Source: Agrilactobacillus yilanensis (GTDB taxonomy: Bacteria; Bacillota; Bacilli; Lactobacillales; Lactobacillaceae). Taken from it: a DNA stretch of 64,000 nucleotides. This document shows positions 37,272 to 46,181 of the stretch, piece after piece. The DNA lies in the NCBI RefSeq assembly GCF_003946725.1, contig NZ_RHOY01000001.1, forward strand, positions 186,001 to 250,000, written 5' to 3'. The first letter of the stretch is position 1, and every line of letters starts with the position of its first letter. The notes beneath the pieces were generated by a model, which saw only the letters and a list, made by a program, of their open reading frames with translations, searched no databases and had not been told where the DNA came from. Position numbers and translations under genes: made by a program.

Positions 37272-38138
37272 CTAAGCCTTATTTAACGCCGTAATTAATT
37301 CACCATTCAACGCCGCTAAATCTTTTAGTTCAATCATCACACGAATCATTCGCTTTGTTGTTGCCTCAGTAACCGCAATTAACCCAGTGGTCCAATCACA
37401 CTGCGCCGCATCCAAAGACTGCGTCGTAAACGTAAATGCCGCCGGCTGGCACAAAGCAAGCGCCGTTAAGCCGTCCCAGTTAATGAACCCATCAACACCG
37501 CCCACCGCCTGCATCGTATCCATCCAGGCAAATAACGCCGACTGCAGCCAACGCTGATTTTCAGAATGCGCAGGAGCCAAGTGCTGTTTCAAAAAAGACC
37601 GATCCATCACCGCTGTCGTCAAATACTGCCCACTGACCACCGTTAACGGTACCTGACTTTCAAAAACAGCCCGAGTTGCCGCAGGCGCCACTGAAAAGTT
37701 CAACTCGGCCACTTCATGGTGATTCACTAATAACCGATCAAAGCGCCCGCCCATCACAACAACATCATGGACTAACTCAAAAAAATCAGGTTCAATCTCA
37801 GCAGCTTCGGCCAAATTAGCCAAACTCCCCGTTGCTAAAATCGTCACCTCATGGGGATATAGCCGTACTTGCGTTGCCATGAAAGTCGCTGCTGCTGAAG
37901 GCGTCGTAGAAACTTGCCCTTTTTCATGGCCGGGATACGTCGACAACGCCAGCCCAAACTGCTGCCAAAGTAGTGCCGTTTGTGCCGTCACTTGGGCCAA
38001 TGTGCCATTGCCAAATGTCAAAGTTACCCCTAATAAAGTAACCTCTGGCTGCTGCAATAAATAAAATAAAGCGACCCCATCGTCCACGTCTTTTTGTGGT
38101 AAACCCGTTGTATTGTCACAATCATAAATTAATTTCAT
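37272..38138 (-). CDS. Nucleoside hydrolase family protein
   Basis: 288 residues of the IU-nucleoside hydrolase fold. The N-terminal calcium-binding motif reads DCDNTTGLPQKDVDDG, a variant of DxDxxxDD that adds residues between the Asp pairs, a known sub-branch. VVMGGRFD and LNFSVAP correspond to ribose-site segments. It would hydrolyse the N-glycosidic bond of a nucleoside or a related glycoside. Its presence inside an operon with two glycosyltransferase-fold enzymes is unusual. Confidence 0.82.
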   Translation of the reverse strand: MKLIYDCDNTTGLPQKDVDDGVALFYLLQQPEVTLLGVTLTFGNGTLAQVTAQTALLWQQFGLALSTYPGHEKGQVSTTPSAAATFMATQVRLYPHEVTILATGSLANLAEAAEIEPDFFELVHDVVVMGGRFDRLLVNHHEVAELNFSVAPAATRAVFESQVPLTVVSGQYLTTAVMDRSFLKQHLAPAHSENQRWLQSALFAWMDTMQAVGGVDGFINWDGLTALALCQPAAFTFTTQSLDAAQCDWTTGLIAVTEATTKRMIRVMIELKDLAALNGELITALNKA

Positions 38139-38150
38139 TATTATCCCTCA

Positions 38151-38777
38151 TTACCCCTCGATATACGCCGCAACCTTTTGCAGATCAGCTTTAAAATCCA
38201 CATCCACTAATGTTGGCAATAACGCCAAAGAACAACGGGCCTGTTGGATCAACGTCACCGTTGTTTCCCACACACTATTGGAACTCCAAGAAATATCGGT
38301 ATCCAAAAATGGCGCCACCGCTGTTTGATGCGTTCCAATTAAATAATAACCCCCATCAAACGTTGGCCCCAACACTAAATCATGGGTCGCCAAAGCCGCC
38401 GCAGCCCTGCGCAGTGTGGCCGCTGTTAATTGCGGAATATCACTGCCGGTTAACAGCACTCGCTCAAACCCCTGCTCTTGCACTTTTTCAATCGCCTGCG
38501 TCATCTTAAAGCCCAACGTTCCAGTTGCTTGCGGAAATGCCTGAAGCCAGCTAGGTCGCTGTGCCAAAAAAGTCGCCGTCGTTTGCGGATCGCGGCCTTG
38601 ATAGGCAAAAAAGATCGTCATTTCTGAAGTCAATGTCTGACTTAACTTGAACAGCTTTTGTAACATCATCGTTTGAATTTGTGCCGCTGAAGTTGGCGTC
38701 AAATCTGAAGCTAACCGAGTTTTCACATACCCTGGTTCTGGAATTTTGGAAAAAATAATATACGCCGTCTTGCTCAC
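38151..38777 (-). CDS. Glycosyltransferase/nucleotidyltransferase-fold protein (TIGR04282/DUF2064-like)
   Basis: About 208 residues from GTG 38777 (GGGGTG a few bases upstream, 4-base overlap with the preceding gene). Hallmarks: FSKIPEPGYVKTRL at the N-terminus, TLGFKMTQAI, VLLTGSDIPQLT and GPTFDGGYYLIG. These define the family named rSAM/selenodomain-associated transferase 1, a GT-A fold related to CofC. The substrate is unknown. The partner TIGR04283-type gene is two genes upstream. Confidence 0.85.
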   Translation of the reverse strand: MSKTAYIIFSKIPEPGYVKTRLASDLTPTSAAQIQTMMLQKLFKLSQTLTSEMTIFFAYQGRDPQTTATFLAQRPSWLQAFPQATGTLGFKMTQAIEKVQEQGFERVLLTGSDIPQLTAATLRRAAAALATHDLVLGPTFDGGYYLIGTHQTAVAPFLDTDISWSSNSVWETTVTLIQQARCSLALLPTLVDVDFKADLQKVAAYIEG

Positions 38778-39772
38778 AAAATCACCCCATATTTTGCCAA
38801 TAACGGTTTGGCAAAGTCCACCTGTAAAAAAGATTGACATTTATGTAAAATCTCAACATTTTGAATTGGTTTTTGATCGTACGTTGCCACCAGCATCCCG
38901 CACCACGATAAAGCCCGTAGCAACAAAAATGGCATGTAATGCGCAATATTAGCCCGCAACTGCGGCATAGGCTGCTGCGTCAGCTGACTGTAACGGGTCA
39001 AAAAACCAGTCACTTCCGCCGGCGTCAAAACCGTCGTTGTCCGAAATAAAGTCGTGGTTTCAACCATAAATTGCGTTAAATCTTGGACTGAATTACTAAT
39101 AACCGGCTTCTCCCAATCAATCAAATACCCGGTTGTTGGTGTGATTAAAAAGTTATTCGCGTTAACTTCCGTATTCACCAGACACTGGGGCTGTTGGGCA
39201 AAATAAGCATCCGCATTATGCGTGTCACACCATTGTCGCAATGCCAACAATAACTGAATCTCTGCCGGCGCCAGTTTGTCCGTCGTTTTCACCGGCTGCA
39301 ATAATTCATCAGCCTCTTGTAAACGCGCCGTACACAGTTTTGTCTCCGTTTTCAGTGCCTGATAAGCTTGAGGCGTCACTGGCAAATTATGAATCGCTGC
39401 AAAAATTTCCGCCGCCGTCTGTAAATCCCGTTGATAATTTAACGGCTGCCCCGGCAAGAACGTTTCAATCATAATATCCTGTTCAAAAAACGTCCGCGTA
39501 TCATCTAAATAAAGCGGTTCTGGTGTCCGTTGACTCGGTTTTAATAACTGTAACGCCTCATATTCATAACGCGCCTGCTGCACCACATTAATTTGCGAAC
39601 CATAATTTATTCTAAAAACTAATTTTTCCTGGGTAGTTGTCGTCAACAAAAAATTACGATTATACTCCCCCTGGGCCAAAAAAGTCACCGTGTCCAGCGG
39701 CTGATAATGTAATTTGGCCATTAACTGCCGGTCTACAACATACGTGCTCACTAATTTTGCTAAATCTGCCAT
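38774..39772 (-). CDS. Aminoglycoside-phosphotransferase-like kinase with altered catalytic motif
   Basis: 332 residues. A nucleotide-binding N-lobe (LAQGEYNRNFLL, LVFRINYG with the Lys position as Arg) and a C-lobe of the APH/choline kinase fold. The catalytic loop reads VNTEVNANNFL instead of the usual HGDxxxxN, so the base Asp is replaced by Glu, followed by LIDWEKP for metal binding. This looks like a distinct subfamily rather than decay, because the rest is well kept. It probably phosphorylates a sugar or small alcohol. Fourth from last in the operon. Confidence 0.75.
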   Translation of the reverse strand: MADLAKLVSTYVVDRQLMAKLHYQPLDTVTFLAQGEYNRNFLLTTTTQEKLVFRINYGSQINVVQQARYEYEALQLLKPSQRTPEPLYLDDTRTFFEQDIMIETFLPGQPLNYQRDLQTAAEIFAAIHNLPVTPQAYQALKTETKLCTARLQEADELLQPVKTTDKLAPAEIQLLLALRQWCDTHNADAYFAQQPQCLVNTEVNANNFLITPTTGYLIDWEKPVISNSVQDLTQFMVETTTLFRTTTVLTPAEVTGFLTRYSQLTQQPMPQLRANIAHYMPFLLLRALSWCGMLVATYDQKPIQNVEILHKCQSFLQVDFAKPLLAKYGVIL

Positions 39773-39777
39773 TTATT

Positions 39778-40452
39778 TCACCGCTTTCGATAATAACGGC
39801 GCTGTAATTTTTCAGGCGCCACGCCAAATATATATTGTAACTTAATGCTTTGCATATGCCAAAATGTCCGCCATGGGCCTTGTGTTTGATATTTGCGGGC
39901 ACTGGTCAATATGGGCAATGCAAATTGCGTAAAGGGGACGTTTAAGCGTGCCAGCTGCCGACTTAAGGCCCAATCTTCCATCAACGGCTGGGCTTTAAAA
40001 CCCCCGCTTTGCTCATAAATTGCTCTTTGAATAAATAACCCTTGATCCCCAAACAACAACTTAGCTCGTCGCGCCCGGAAATTAGAACTCCGCGCTAAAT
40101 TTTTAAAAAATCGGCGGTGGTCATCAAATTTTAACGTAAAAAAACCAATTTTTGCCGTTGTCTGCCGTAAAGTCGGTAACGGGGATCCTTCAGGAAACCG
40201 AGAATCCGCATGTAAAAATAAGAAGGCCTTGCTTTGCGCTAAGCGTGCGCCCAATTGTAATTGGGCCCCGCGATTAGCTTTAGGACTTGTAACATACTGA
40301 TAATCCTCCGGTAAAAAAGCCGGTCGAGCCCGTTGACTGCCATCCACAATAATAACCGCCACATCCGTCAAATCCCACTGCCCCAATTCCGCCAGTAAGC
40401 GCTGTAAGGCAGCATCATCTTGGTATACCGGAATAATAATGGTTAACCACAT
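39778..40452 (-). CDS. Family 2 glycosyltransferase (TIGR04283-like)
   Basis: 224 residues. GT-A start LTIIIPVYQDD, IIVDGSQ, NRGAQLQLGA, the metal-binding LFLHADSRFP, and FGDQGLF...PLMEDWALSRQL near residues 135-175. This pattern fits the family called rSAM/selenodomain-associated transferase 2. No membrane helix, so it acts in the cytoplasm. It directly abuts the ABC ATPase gene and is 5 bases before the kinase gene. Confidence 0.85.
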   Translation of the reverse strand: MWLTIIIPVYQDDAALQRLLAELGQWDLTDVAVIIVDGSQRARPAFLPEDYQYVTSPKANRGAQLQLGARLAQSKAFLFLHADSRFPEGSPLPTLRQTTAKIGFFTLKFDDHRRFFKNLARSSNFRARRAKLLFGDQGLFIQRAIYEQSGGFKAQPLMEDWALSRQLARLNVPFTQFALPILTSARKYQTQGPWRTFWHMQSIKLQYIFGVAPEKLQRRYYRKR

Positions 40453-41451
40453 TTAATACACCACCGGTAATTGTTTGAAATAAAAATCGTAACTTTCACC
40501 AGTGGTAACTGCATTTGGTGGTAAATTCACTGACAAAACGGTTGTCCCAACTTGCAAAGTCACCCGTTCTAAATTACCGATCCAACGATGATCTAAAACT
40601 TGCGCCTTAAAAGCCGGATAGTCACTGACGGTCAGCTGCAAAAATTGGGCAAACGGGATATACAATGTTGGCGTAACGGGCTTTTTAGCCGTATGCCAAG
40701 TTACTGGGCCTTGATAGATCGCTGTTTTGATCGTCTTATCAATCCAAGTGCCGGGGATAAAGTTCGCCTGACCCAAAAATTCTGCCACCGCTAAATTGGC
40801 CGGTGCTTGTTCCAAATGGGCGGGTTCATCTAACTGCATCACCGTCCCGTCAATCAAAATAGCCACTTGATTAGACAGTAGATAAGCTTCGTTTTTATAG
40901 TGGGTCACAAAAATAATTGTTAACTGAAATTGCTGCTGTAATTGTTTGACAAAATTCAGCATCTCTAAGCGCAAGCCTTCGTCCAAACTGGAAAAAGGCT
41001 CATCCATTAAAACTAGTTTCGGTTTCAAAATCAATGCCCGGGCTAAAGCTACCCGTTGCTGCTGTCCGCCGGATAATTCATCAGGATACCGTTTTGCCAA
41101 ATCACTAATTCCCATCGTTTTCATGATCTCCGCCGCCCGAGCTAAACGGGCTTTTTTAGGGATGTGGCGCATTTTTAAACCAAACGTAATGTTTTGCACG
41201 ACGGTCATATGGGGAAATAGCCGATAATCTTGAAAGACCAAAATACCTTTTGGCTGGGCATCGTTATCCCCGTAAAAGCGACCGCTAGTAGGCTGATCAA
41301 TTTGGGCTAATATATTTAATAAGGTTGTTTTCCCGCCGCCGGAGGGTCCTAAAATAGCAAAGACTTCATTTTCTTCAATTTTTAAATCAATCTGCTTTAA
41401 AATTTCTTGATGACCTTTTGTTTGGGAAATCTTTTCTAAATAATAAGCCAT
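40453..41451 (-). CDS. ABC importer ATP-binding protein (YnjD/PotA-like)
   Basis: 332 residues. Walker A GPSGGGKTT, signature LSGGQQQR, Walker B LVLMDEPFSSLD, H-loop VTHYKNEA, then a C-terminal TOBE-like regulatory domain (about 240-332). It energises the two permeases and binding protein encoded upstream. Three bases follow the permease stop. Confidence 0.9.
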   Translation of the reverse strand: MAYYLEKISQTKGHQEILKQIDLKIEENEVFAILGPSGGGKTTLLNILAQIDQPTSGRFYGDNDAQPKGILVFQDYRLFPHMTVVQNITFGLKMRHIPKKARLARAAEIMKTMGISDLAKRYPDELSGGQQQRVALARALILKPKLVLMDEPFSSLDEGLRLEMLNFVKQLQQQFQLTIIFVTHYKNEAYLLSNQVAILIDGTVMQLDEPAHLEQAPANLAVAEFLGQANFIPGTWIDKTIKTAIYQGPVTWHTAKKPVTPTLYIPFAQFLQLTVSDYPAFKAQVLDHRWIGNLERVTLQVGTTVLSVNLPPNAVTTGESYDFYFKQLPVVY

Positions 41452-41454
41452 TGC

Positions 41455-42246
41455 TCAGCCTCGCTTTCTTTGTCGATTTAACAAGCTATCTAATATAAAT
41501 AGTGGCACTAAAGTGACTAACATAAATGTAACACCATAGACGGCCGCAATTTGATATTTGCCTTCCTGGGTGAAAGGAAACATCCGTACCGACAGCGTCA
41601 AATAATTCCCATTCCCCACCATTAAAGTGGCTAAATATTGGGTCATTGAAACGATATAAGTCATCATCAAAGCCCCCTGTAAGCCGGGCTTTGATAACGG
41701 CAAGGTGATTTTAAAAAACGTCTGCCAAGGCGAGGCCCCTAAATTACGGCCAGTCACCTCGTAGCGATTTTTCAGCAGGACTAAGTTATCCACTAATAAT
41801 TTCACCGCATACGGCAGGCAAAATAACGTGTGGACACAAATGACTCCGAAAAAAGTACCGGTCAAACTATATTTAATCATCATAAAGTCAATATTAGTTA
41901 ATAACGCAATCCCCGGCACAATCAGTGGTAAATAAACACAGACACTGAATAATCTTTTCCCGGGAAATGTGTAATACGCTAAGGCAATTGCCGTCGGATA
42001 GGCAATTACTAATGTCAAAATAATCGTCCCGCCAGCTAATAATAAGCTTGCCCGCAATGAACTTAGCAATTCCACATTTGTTGTTAACTGCCGGAAATAA
42101 TAACCCCAATCTAATGACCCGGGAAATAATCGCGGATAATGCCACTGTTGGCCCACTGATAAGAAGACAATAACGGCTAATGGCATCAAAATTAATAAGG
42201 CAAAAATAATGATGATGATACTGCGTTGAATCACTTTTCGGCTCAT
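41455..42246 (-). CDS. ABC importer permease, second subunit (PotC/YnjC-like)
   Basis: 263 residues with six membrane helices. The EAA-type loop is GRNLGASPWQTFFKITLP. It overlaps the first permease by 4 bases. Together with that protein it corresponds to the two halves of E. coli YnjC. The gene holds two sequences resembling Noc-binding sites (41955-41968 and 42114-42127). Confidence 0.9.
   Translation of the reverse strand: MSRKVIQRSIIIIIFALLILMPLAVIVFLSVGQQWHYPRLFPGSLDWGYYFRQLTTNVELLSSLRASLLLAGGTIILTLVIAYPTAIALAYYTFPGKRLFSVCVYLPLIVPGIALLTNIDFMMIKYSLTGTFFGVICVHTLFCLPYAVKLLVDNLVLLKNRYEVTGRNLGASPWQTFFKITLPLSKPGLQGALMMTYIVSMTQYLATLMVGNGNYLTLSVRMFPFTQEGKYQIAAVYGVTFMLVTLVPLFILDSLLNRQRKRG
41955..41968. 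promoter_or_regulatory. Candidate Noc-binding site
   Basis: TTTTCCCGGGAAAT matches the Bacillus Noc box ATTTCCCGGGAAAT at 13 of 14 positions. A weaker one, ATGACCCGGGAAAT (12 of 14), lies at 42114-42127 in the same gene. noc itself is encoded at 53423-54334. Confidence 0.4.
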
Positions 42247-43121
42247 TTAAGGCCTCCCAAATGCCCACCTGGCAGCCGCCGACTTAAGTATAAAACAGCG
42301 CCTGCACATAGGACTGCAAACAAGGACAACAAAATATTTAAGCTCATAATTAATGGCATTTGGGTCAAATCTCCCTGTACATAAAAATCATAAATATAAA
42401 CTGGCAGTAATTCTCGTCGGGGATTGCCCAATAAATAAGGCACTTCATACGCCCCAAAGTTAAATGAAAAGTTGATAATAAAGGCATTTAGCAAAGCGGG
42501 CTGGATCATCGGTAATGAAATGTGCCAAAAAATTTGCAATTTAGAAGCCCCTAGGTTTTGGCCCACAGCGCTATAACGACGATCTAGTGACCGCAATACC
42601 AGCATTAAAGACACAATGACAAACGGAATTTCTTTCCACAGATACGTCAAAATGATCCCTATTTGCAAGGGATCATTGACGAGTAATGGGAAATGCTGCG
42701 GGCCTTTTAGCCAGCCCAAATGAACTAATAGACTTGGGACTAACCCCGTTTGGCTCAAAAGCTGCAGCAATGCCAAAATTACAAAAATATGTGGCAGCAT
42801 CACCGGTAATTGCGCCAGCTTAAAGCCAAAACGCCCCACCGGTCCTGTACTGCGTTGTAAAACTAACGCTAAAGCTAGACCACCTAAACACGCTAAACCC
42901 GCACTGAGCAGTGCAAAGCAAAATGTGCGTAAGCTGGTGGTTAAAAAAGTTTTATCCTGCAGCGCCGTCATGTAATATTTGAACGTCAATGTTTTTAGAC
43001 CCATCAATGGATAGTAGCCTAAACTGGTCACAATTGATTTAATAAAGGCACTTACAAAGACAAAACAAAAGAAAATCGTAAACGGGCTGAGCAATAAAAT
43101 TAACTTTTTTTTAGTCAGCAT
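42243..43121 (-). CDS. ABC importer permease, first subunit (PotB/YnjC-like)
   Basis: 292 residues with six membrane helices. The EAA-type loop is GQNLGASKLQIFWHISLPM near residue 205. It overlaps the binding-protein gene by 11 bases and the second permease by 4, indicating translational coupling. Confidence 0.9.
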   Translation of the reverse strand: MLTKKKLILLLSPFTIFFCFVFVSAFIKSIVTSLGYYPLMGLKTLTFKYYMTALQDKTFLTTSLRTFCFALLSAGLACLGGLALALVLQRSTGPVGRFGFKLAQLPVMLPHIFVILALLQLLSQTGLVPSLLVHLGWLKGPQHFPLLVNDPLQIGIILTYLWKEIPFVIVSLMLVLRSLDRRYSAVGQNLGASKLQIFWHISLPMIQPALLNAFIINFSFNFGAYEVPYLLGNPRRELLPVYIYDFYVQGDLTQMPLIMSLNILLSLFAVLCAGAVLYLSRRLPGGHLGGLK

Positions 43122-44361
43122 TCAAAACGTATTCCTTCCAAAGTGATTCGATAATCGGAATCTTCTTGCCTGAAACTTCTGGTAAACGTTTGTCTGCCAA
43201 AGTTTGTGTTGTTAACGTATGATCTGTTTCAGCAGTGGCATTGATTTTTTCAGTCATCGCACTTGGCATCTTAGCTGCACTATAAGGCGGTACAACGGCC
43301 CCATACTTCAATTTTAGCCGTTCTGTCTGTGCTTTTTGACTTAACATCGTATTAATCAACACAACAGCAGCTGCTTTATCTGGTGCGGTTTTAGGGATGG
43401 CCAAGTAGTTATAGTTTCCAATAGTCCCTTTATCAAAAACAAATGTCTGCGCATCGTCGGTGAAAACGCCGGCTTTCTTTTGAGTAGCCGCATACATTTG
43501 GTTATAAGAAAAAGTCATGGCAATCTGGTGATCTGCAAACATCTTGTCCATCTGTGCTGTTGTCTTTGGATAAGTCTTCCCTTCAGACCACAAGTAAGGT
43601 TTTAATTCATTTAAATAATCTAAACTTGGCTTGATCACTTTGTAAATGCCTGCCTTAGTTGCAGGGGCGTCATTCAAAGCTTTATAGCCCACTGTTTCAT
43701 AAATAATGTTACGAACAAAGGCACTACCGGTGAAATCTGGTGGGGCAACATAAGTTAATTTACCAGGATTTGCTTTAGCCCAAGTCAACATTTTTTCAGC
43801 GCTCGTTGGATAGTCGCCGTTAAACATTGATTGACTGCCGACAAATACAAATTGTGCATTGCCGTAAGGTACTTCTAAATGATCAATGGCAACGTTCATA
43901 TCTTTTTTGACATCTAAGTCGCTGCTGTTAATATATTTCGCCATATTCGGGATGATCTTGCCATCCACTGGACCATCTAACAAATTCAATTTTTTGGCAT
44001 TATAGAAGTTTTCCCCATTAATCCAAAGCACATCCATATTGCCGCTGGTCTTATTGGCTTCTTTTTCATTGGTTAGTTTGTTCAAAATCGTATCAATATC
44101 CATTGGTACGCGTTTTAAAGTAACCCCTTTTGCCTTCATCATTGGGGCAACAACTTCGTCCAGCCATTTGTTTTGTGTGTCTGAACCACCATAGCCGTAA
44201 TAAGTTACCGTCTTGCCTTTTGCATCTTTTAAAGCTTGTGAATAGCTTGTTGGCAATTTATCCGCTGTATCTGCTGCTTTTTTAGAGGAGCCACACCCCC
44301 ATAACACTAATAAACACAGACTTAACAATAAGCCTAAATATAAAAATTTACGTTTTTTCAA
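43111..44361 (-). CDS. ABC importer solute-binding lipoprotein (YnjB-like)
   Basis: 416 residues. Lipoprotein signal with Cys in LVLWGCGSS near residue 23. The mature protein starts with TVTYYGYGGSDTQNKWLDEVVAP and contains MDVLWINGENFYNAK, as in the YnjB branch of extracellular solute-binding proteins. The E. coli ynjBCD substrate is not established, so none is claimed here. It follows the TVP38 gene by 12 bases. Confidence 0.88.
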   Translation of the reverse strand: MKKRKFLYLGLLLSLCLLVLWGCGSSKKAADTADKLPTSYSQALKDAKGKTVTYYGYGGSDTQNKWLDEVVAPMMKAKGVTLKRVPMDIDTILNKLTNEKEANKTSGNMDVLWINGENFYNAKKLNLLDGPVDGKIIPNMAKYINSSDLDVKKDMNVAIDHLEVPYGNAQFVFVGSQSMFNGDYPTSAEKMLTWAKANPGKLTYVAPPDFTGSAFVRNIIYETVGYKALNDAPATKAGIYKVIKPSLDYLNELKPYLWSEGKTYPKTTAQMDKMFADHQIAMTFSYNQMYAATQKKAGVFTDDAQTFVFDKGTIGNYNYLAIPKTAPDKAAAVVLINTMLSQKAQTERLKLKYGAVVPPYSAAKMPSAMTEKINATAETDHTLTTQTLADKRLPEVSGKKIPIIESLWKEYVLNAD

Positions 44362-44373
44362 AAAAACGCCCCC

Positions 44374-45027
44374 TTAAATCATTTTCTTCTTCTGTCCAAT
44401 ACGTTTTGGAATATAAGTTAGTAAAAATAAAACAACGCCCAAAATTGCAAATTTAAGTGATAATCCCCAAGAGATGCCTTGGGTTAAAATATCTGACGCT
44501 AAGTACGCATAAATGAAGCACGCCGGCAACATGGTGATGCCAGACACTAATGAAAAGCGCCAAAACTTCATTGGTGTCAAAGCGTAAGCATAACTTTGAA
44601 TGGCGTATGGAAAAATAGGCACCAAGCGGGTCAAAATCAAAAAGGAGATCCCATTTTCATCAACACCCTGCATAATTTTTTGGAATGTCGGCTGCTGCCC
44701 ATACTTCTTAATCACGGCGTCTTTCAAAAAAGTTCGACCTAAGATGAAAGAAACACTAGCGCCAATCGTACTGCCGATAACCGTTAACAATCCGCCTAAA
44801 AAGCCCCCGTAAGCAATCCCTGCCACAACGGCCAGCAAACCGCCGGGTAACATGAAAACGGAAGTAACCAAACACAATAAGATAAATACCCCATAGCCCA
44901 GCCAGCCTTGCTGCTTAAACCAAACTTGCATCGCTGGTACATTTTGCAGTAAATCAATCAAACCAGTTTTGTAAAAAATAATAATACCCAAAGCAATGGC
45001 GGCGATGAATAGCACGACTTTTTTCAC
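44374..45027 (-). CDS. TVP38/TMEM64 family membrane protein (YdjX/YdjZ-like)
   Basis: 217 residues with an N-terminal helix, a VTT domain and C-terminal helices. Key segments are LPGGLLAVVAGIAYGGFLG (residues ~60-80) and LTRLVPIFPYAI. Related to DedA-type proteins and E. coli YdjX/YdjZ, which lie beside ynjBCD. It appears to be the first gene of the 11-gene operon, since a terminator-like hairpin separates it from the secreted rhodanese upstream. Confidence 0.88.
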   Translation of the reverse strand: MKKVVLFIAAIALGIIIFYKTGLIDLLQNVPAMQVWFKQQGWLGYGVFILLCLVTSVFMLPGGLLAVVAGIAYGGFLGGLLTVIGSTIGASVSFILGRTFLKDAVIKKYGQQPTFQKIMQGVDENGISFLILTRLVPIFPYAIQSYAYALTPMKFWRFSLVSGITMLPACFIYAYLASDILTQGISWGLSLKFAILGVVLFLLTYIPKRIGQKKKMI

Positions 45028-45063
45028 TGATGGCCTCCTTTTCCACCGCTTGATTCAAAATAA

Positions 45064-45122
45064 GCAATGAAAAAGGGCGTTTGTGCGCAAAATTTCATCT
45101 GCCTCAAACCGCCTTTTTCATA
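45064..45122 (-). terminator. Terminator-like hairpin after the secreted rhodanese
   Basis: ATGAAAAAGG and TTTG pair with CAAA and CCTTTTTCAT around a three-base internal mismatch and a ~23-base loop. It may fully or partly stop transcription between the secreted rhodanese gene and the TVP38 operon. Confidence 0.65.
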
Positions 45123-45128
45123 TGACTC

Positions 45129-46181
45129 TTATTTTAGAATCTTAACGTTTTCAGAACGTGGATCGCCAACTTGTACTTGATATTTAGCAGGATGTTTCTT
45201 ATGTGCTAAGTCCCAAGCGTACCAACCGCCATCATACAAGTGAACATTCTTCCAGCCCGCTTGATAAGTGATGAAGAAAGCGGTTGTTGCCCGCCAGCCT
45301 GTACCACAGTAAAAATCAATATTGCTGTCAGAAGTGACACCCCATTTTGCCCAAGCTTTGGAAACTTGGTCGGCTGTCTTAACGGTGCCATCTTTATTCA
45401 AAAGATAATCGACATCAGAACTTGTCTTACTAGATTTTGTATAAACGGCGCCTTTAGGTTCGCCTTTATCCTTAATGTAAGAATAACCACTGGTCTTACC
45501 AATGAATTCTTTCCAAGAACGTGTACTTGCTAAAACAACATTTGAATCTTCTTTTTGCTGTTTCTTAAAGTCAGCTGGTGTTTTGATTTCATATTGTGGG
45601 TTAGCAGGTACCTCTACGCCAAAGTCCGTTGCGGCTTTAACGGATTTGGCAGCACCCTTTTGGATGTCCAAATCATCTTTTTGCCAACCTTTATAACCAC
45701 CGTCAATGACTTTGATATTATTAACCCCAGTCCACAAAGCGGCAAAAGCAACCCGGCAGGCAGCGTTAATATCAGTTGAATAAACAATCAAAGTTGTGTT
45801 GCTTGTGACACCGTTCTTCAAAAGTAACTTTTTAATCTTTTCTGCAGATAACAAGTTCCATTGATTTGCTTCTGATTCTACAGAATTGGTGTTGATATGC
45901 ACAGCGCCCGGCACGTGGCCTTTTTTGAAAGTACTATCGTTACCATATGAAGCTTCAAAAATCTTATAGTCTTTCACATCTGTTTGACCATTGATCACTT
46001 CATTAACCCAATGTGGGCTCACAAAGACTCTTGGTCCAGCCGTTTCTTCAGTGTCGTCTTTTTGCGCAAAATAATTGTCAGCTGCGCTCACTTTTTTTAC
46101 ATTTGTCCCCAAGACAAGTGCAAATACGGTCAAAAATAATGGCAATATAATCAATAGCCCTTTTTTAACTTTTCCCATCAT
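45129..46181 (-). CDS. Secreted tandem-rhodanese sulfurtransferase (YnjE-like)
   Basis: 350 residues. Signal peptide at 1-33 (LLIILPLFLTVFALVLG, then VSA). Two rhodanese domains follow: the first (~50-180) has ACRVAF at the active-loop position, and the second (~200-340) has the likely catalytic Cys in FYCGTGWRATT. It is probably anchored or released outside the membrane. E. coli YnjE is also an exported multi-domain rhodanese near ynjBCD. AGGAGG precedes two adjacent ATG codons; the second (46178) is better spaced. Confidence 0.88.
   Translation of the reverse strand: MMGKVKKGLLIILPLFLTVFALVLGTNVKKVSAADNYFAQKDDTEETAGPRVFVSPHWVNEVINGQTDVKDYKIFEASYGNDSTFKKGHVPGAVHINTNSVESEANQWNLLSAEKIKKLLLKNGVTSNTTLIVYSTDINAACRVAFAALWTGVNNIKVIDGGYKGWQKDDLDIQKGAAKSVKAATDFGVEVPANPQYEIKTPADFKKQQKEDSNVVLASTRSWKEFIGKTSGYSYIKDKGEPKGAVYTKSSKTSSDVDYLLNKDGTVKTADQVSKAWAKWGVTSDSNIDFYCGTGWRATTAFFITYQAGWKNVHLYDGGWYAWDLAHKKHPAKYQVQVGDPRSENVKILK

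Noticed and set aside
36519-46181. Complete selenium-modification locus
   Set aside because: No selD, selenodomain radical SAM protein or selenocysteine gene is in the window; only the associated transferases and rhodaneses are present, so the pathway is left unassigned.
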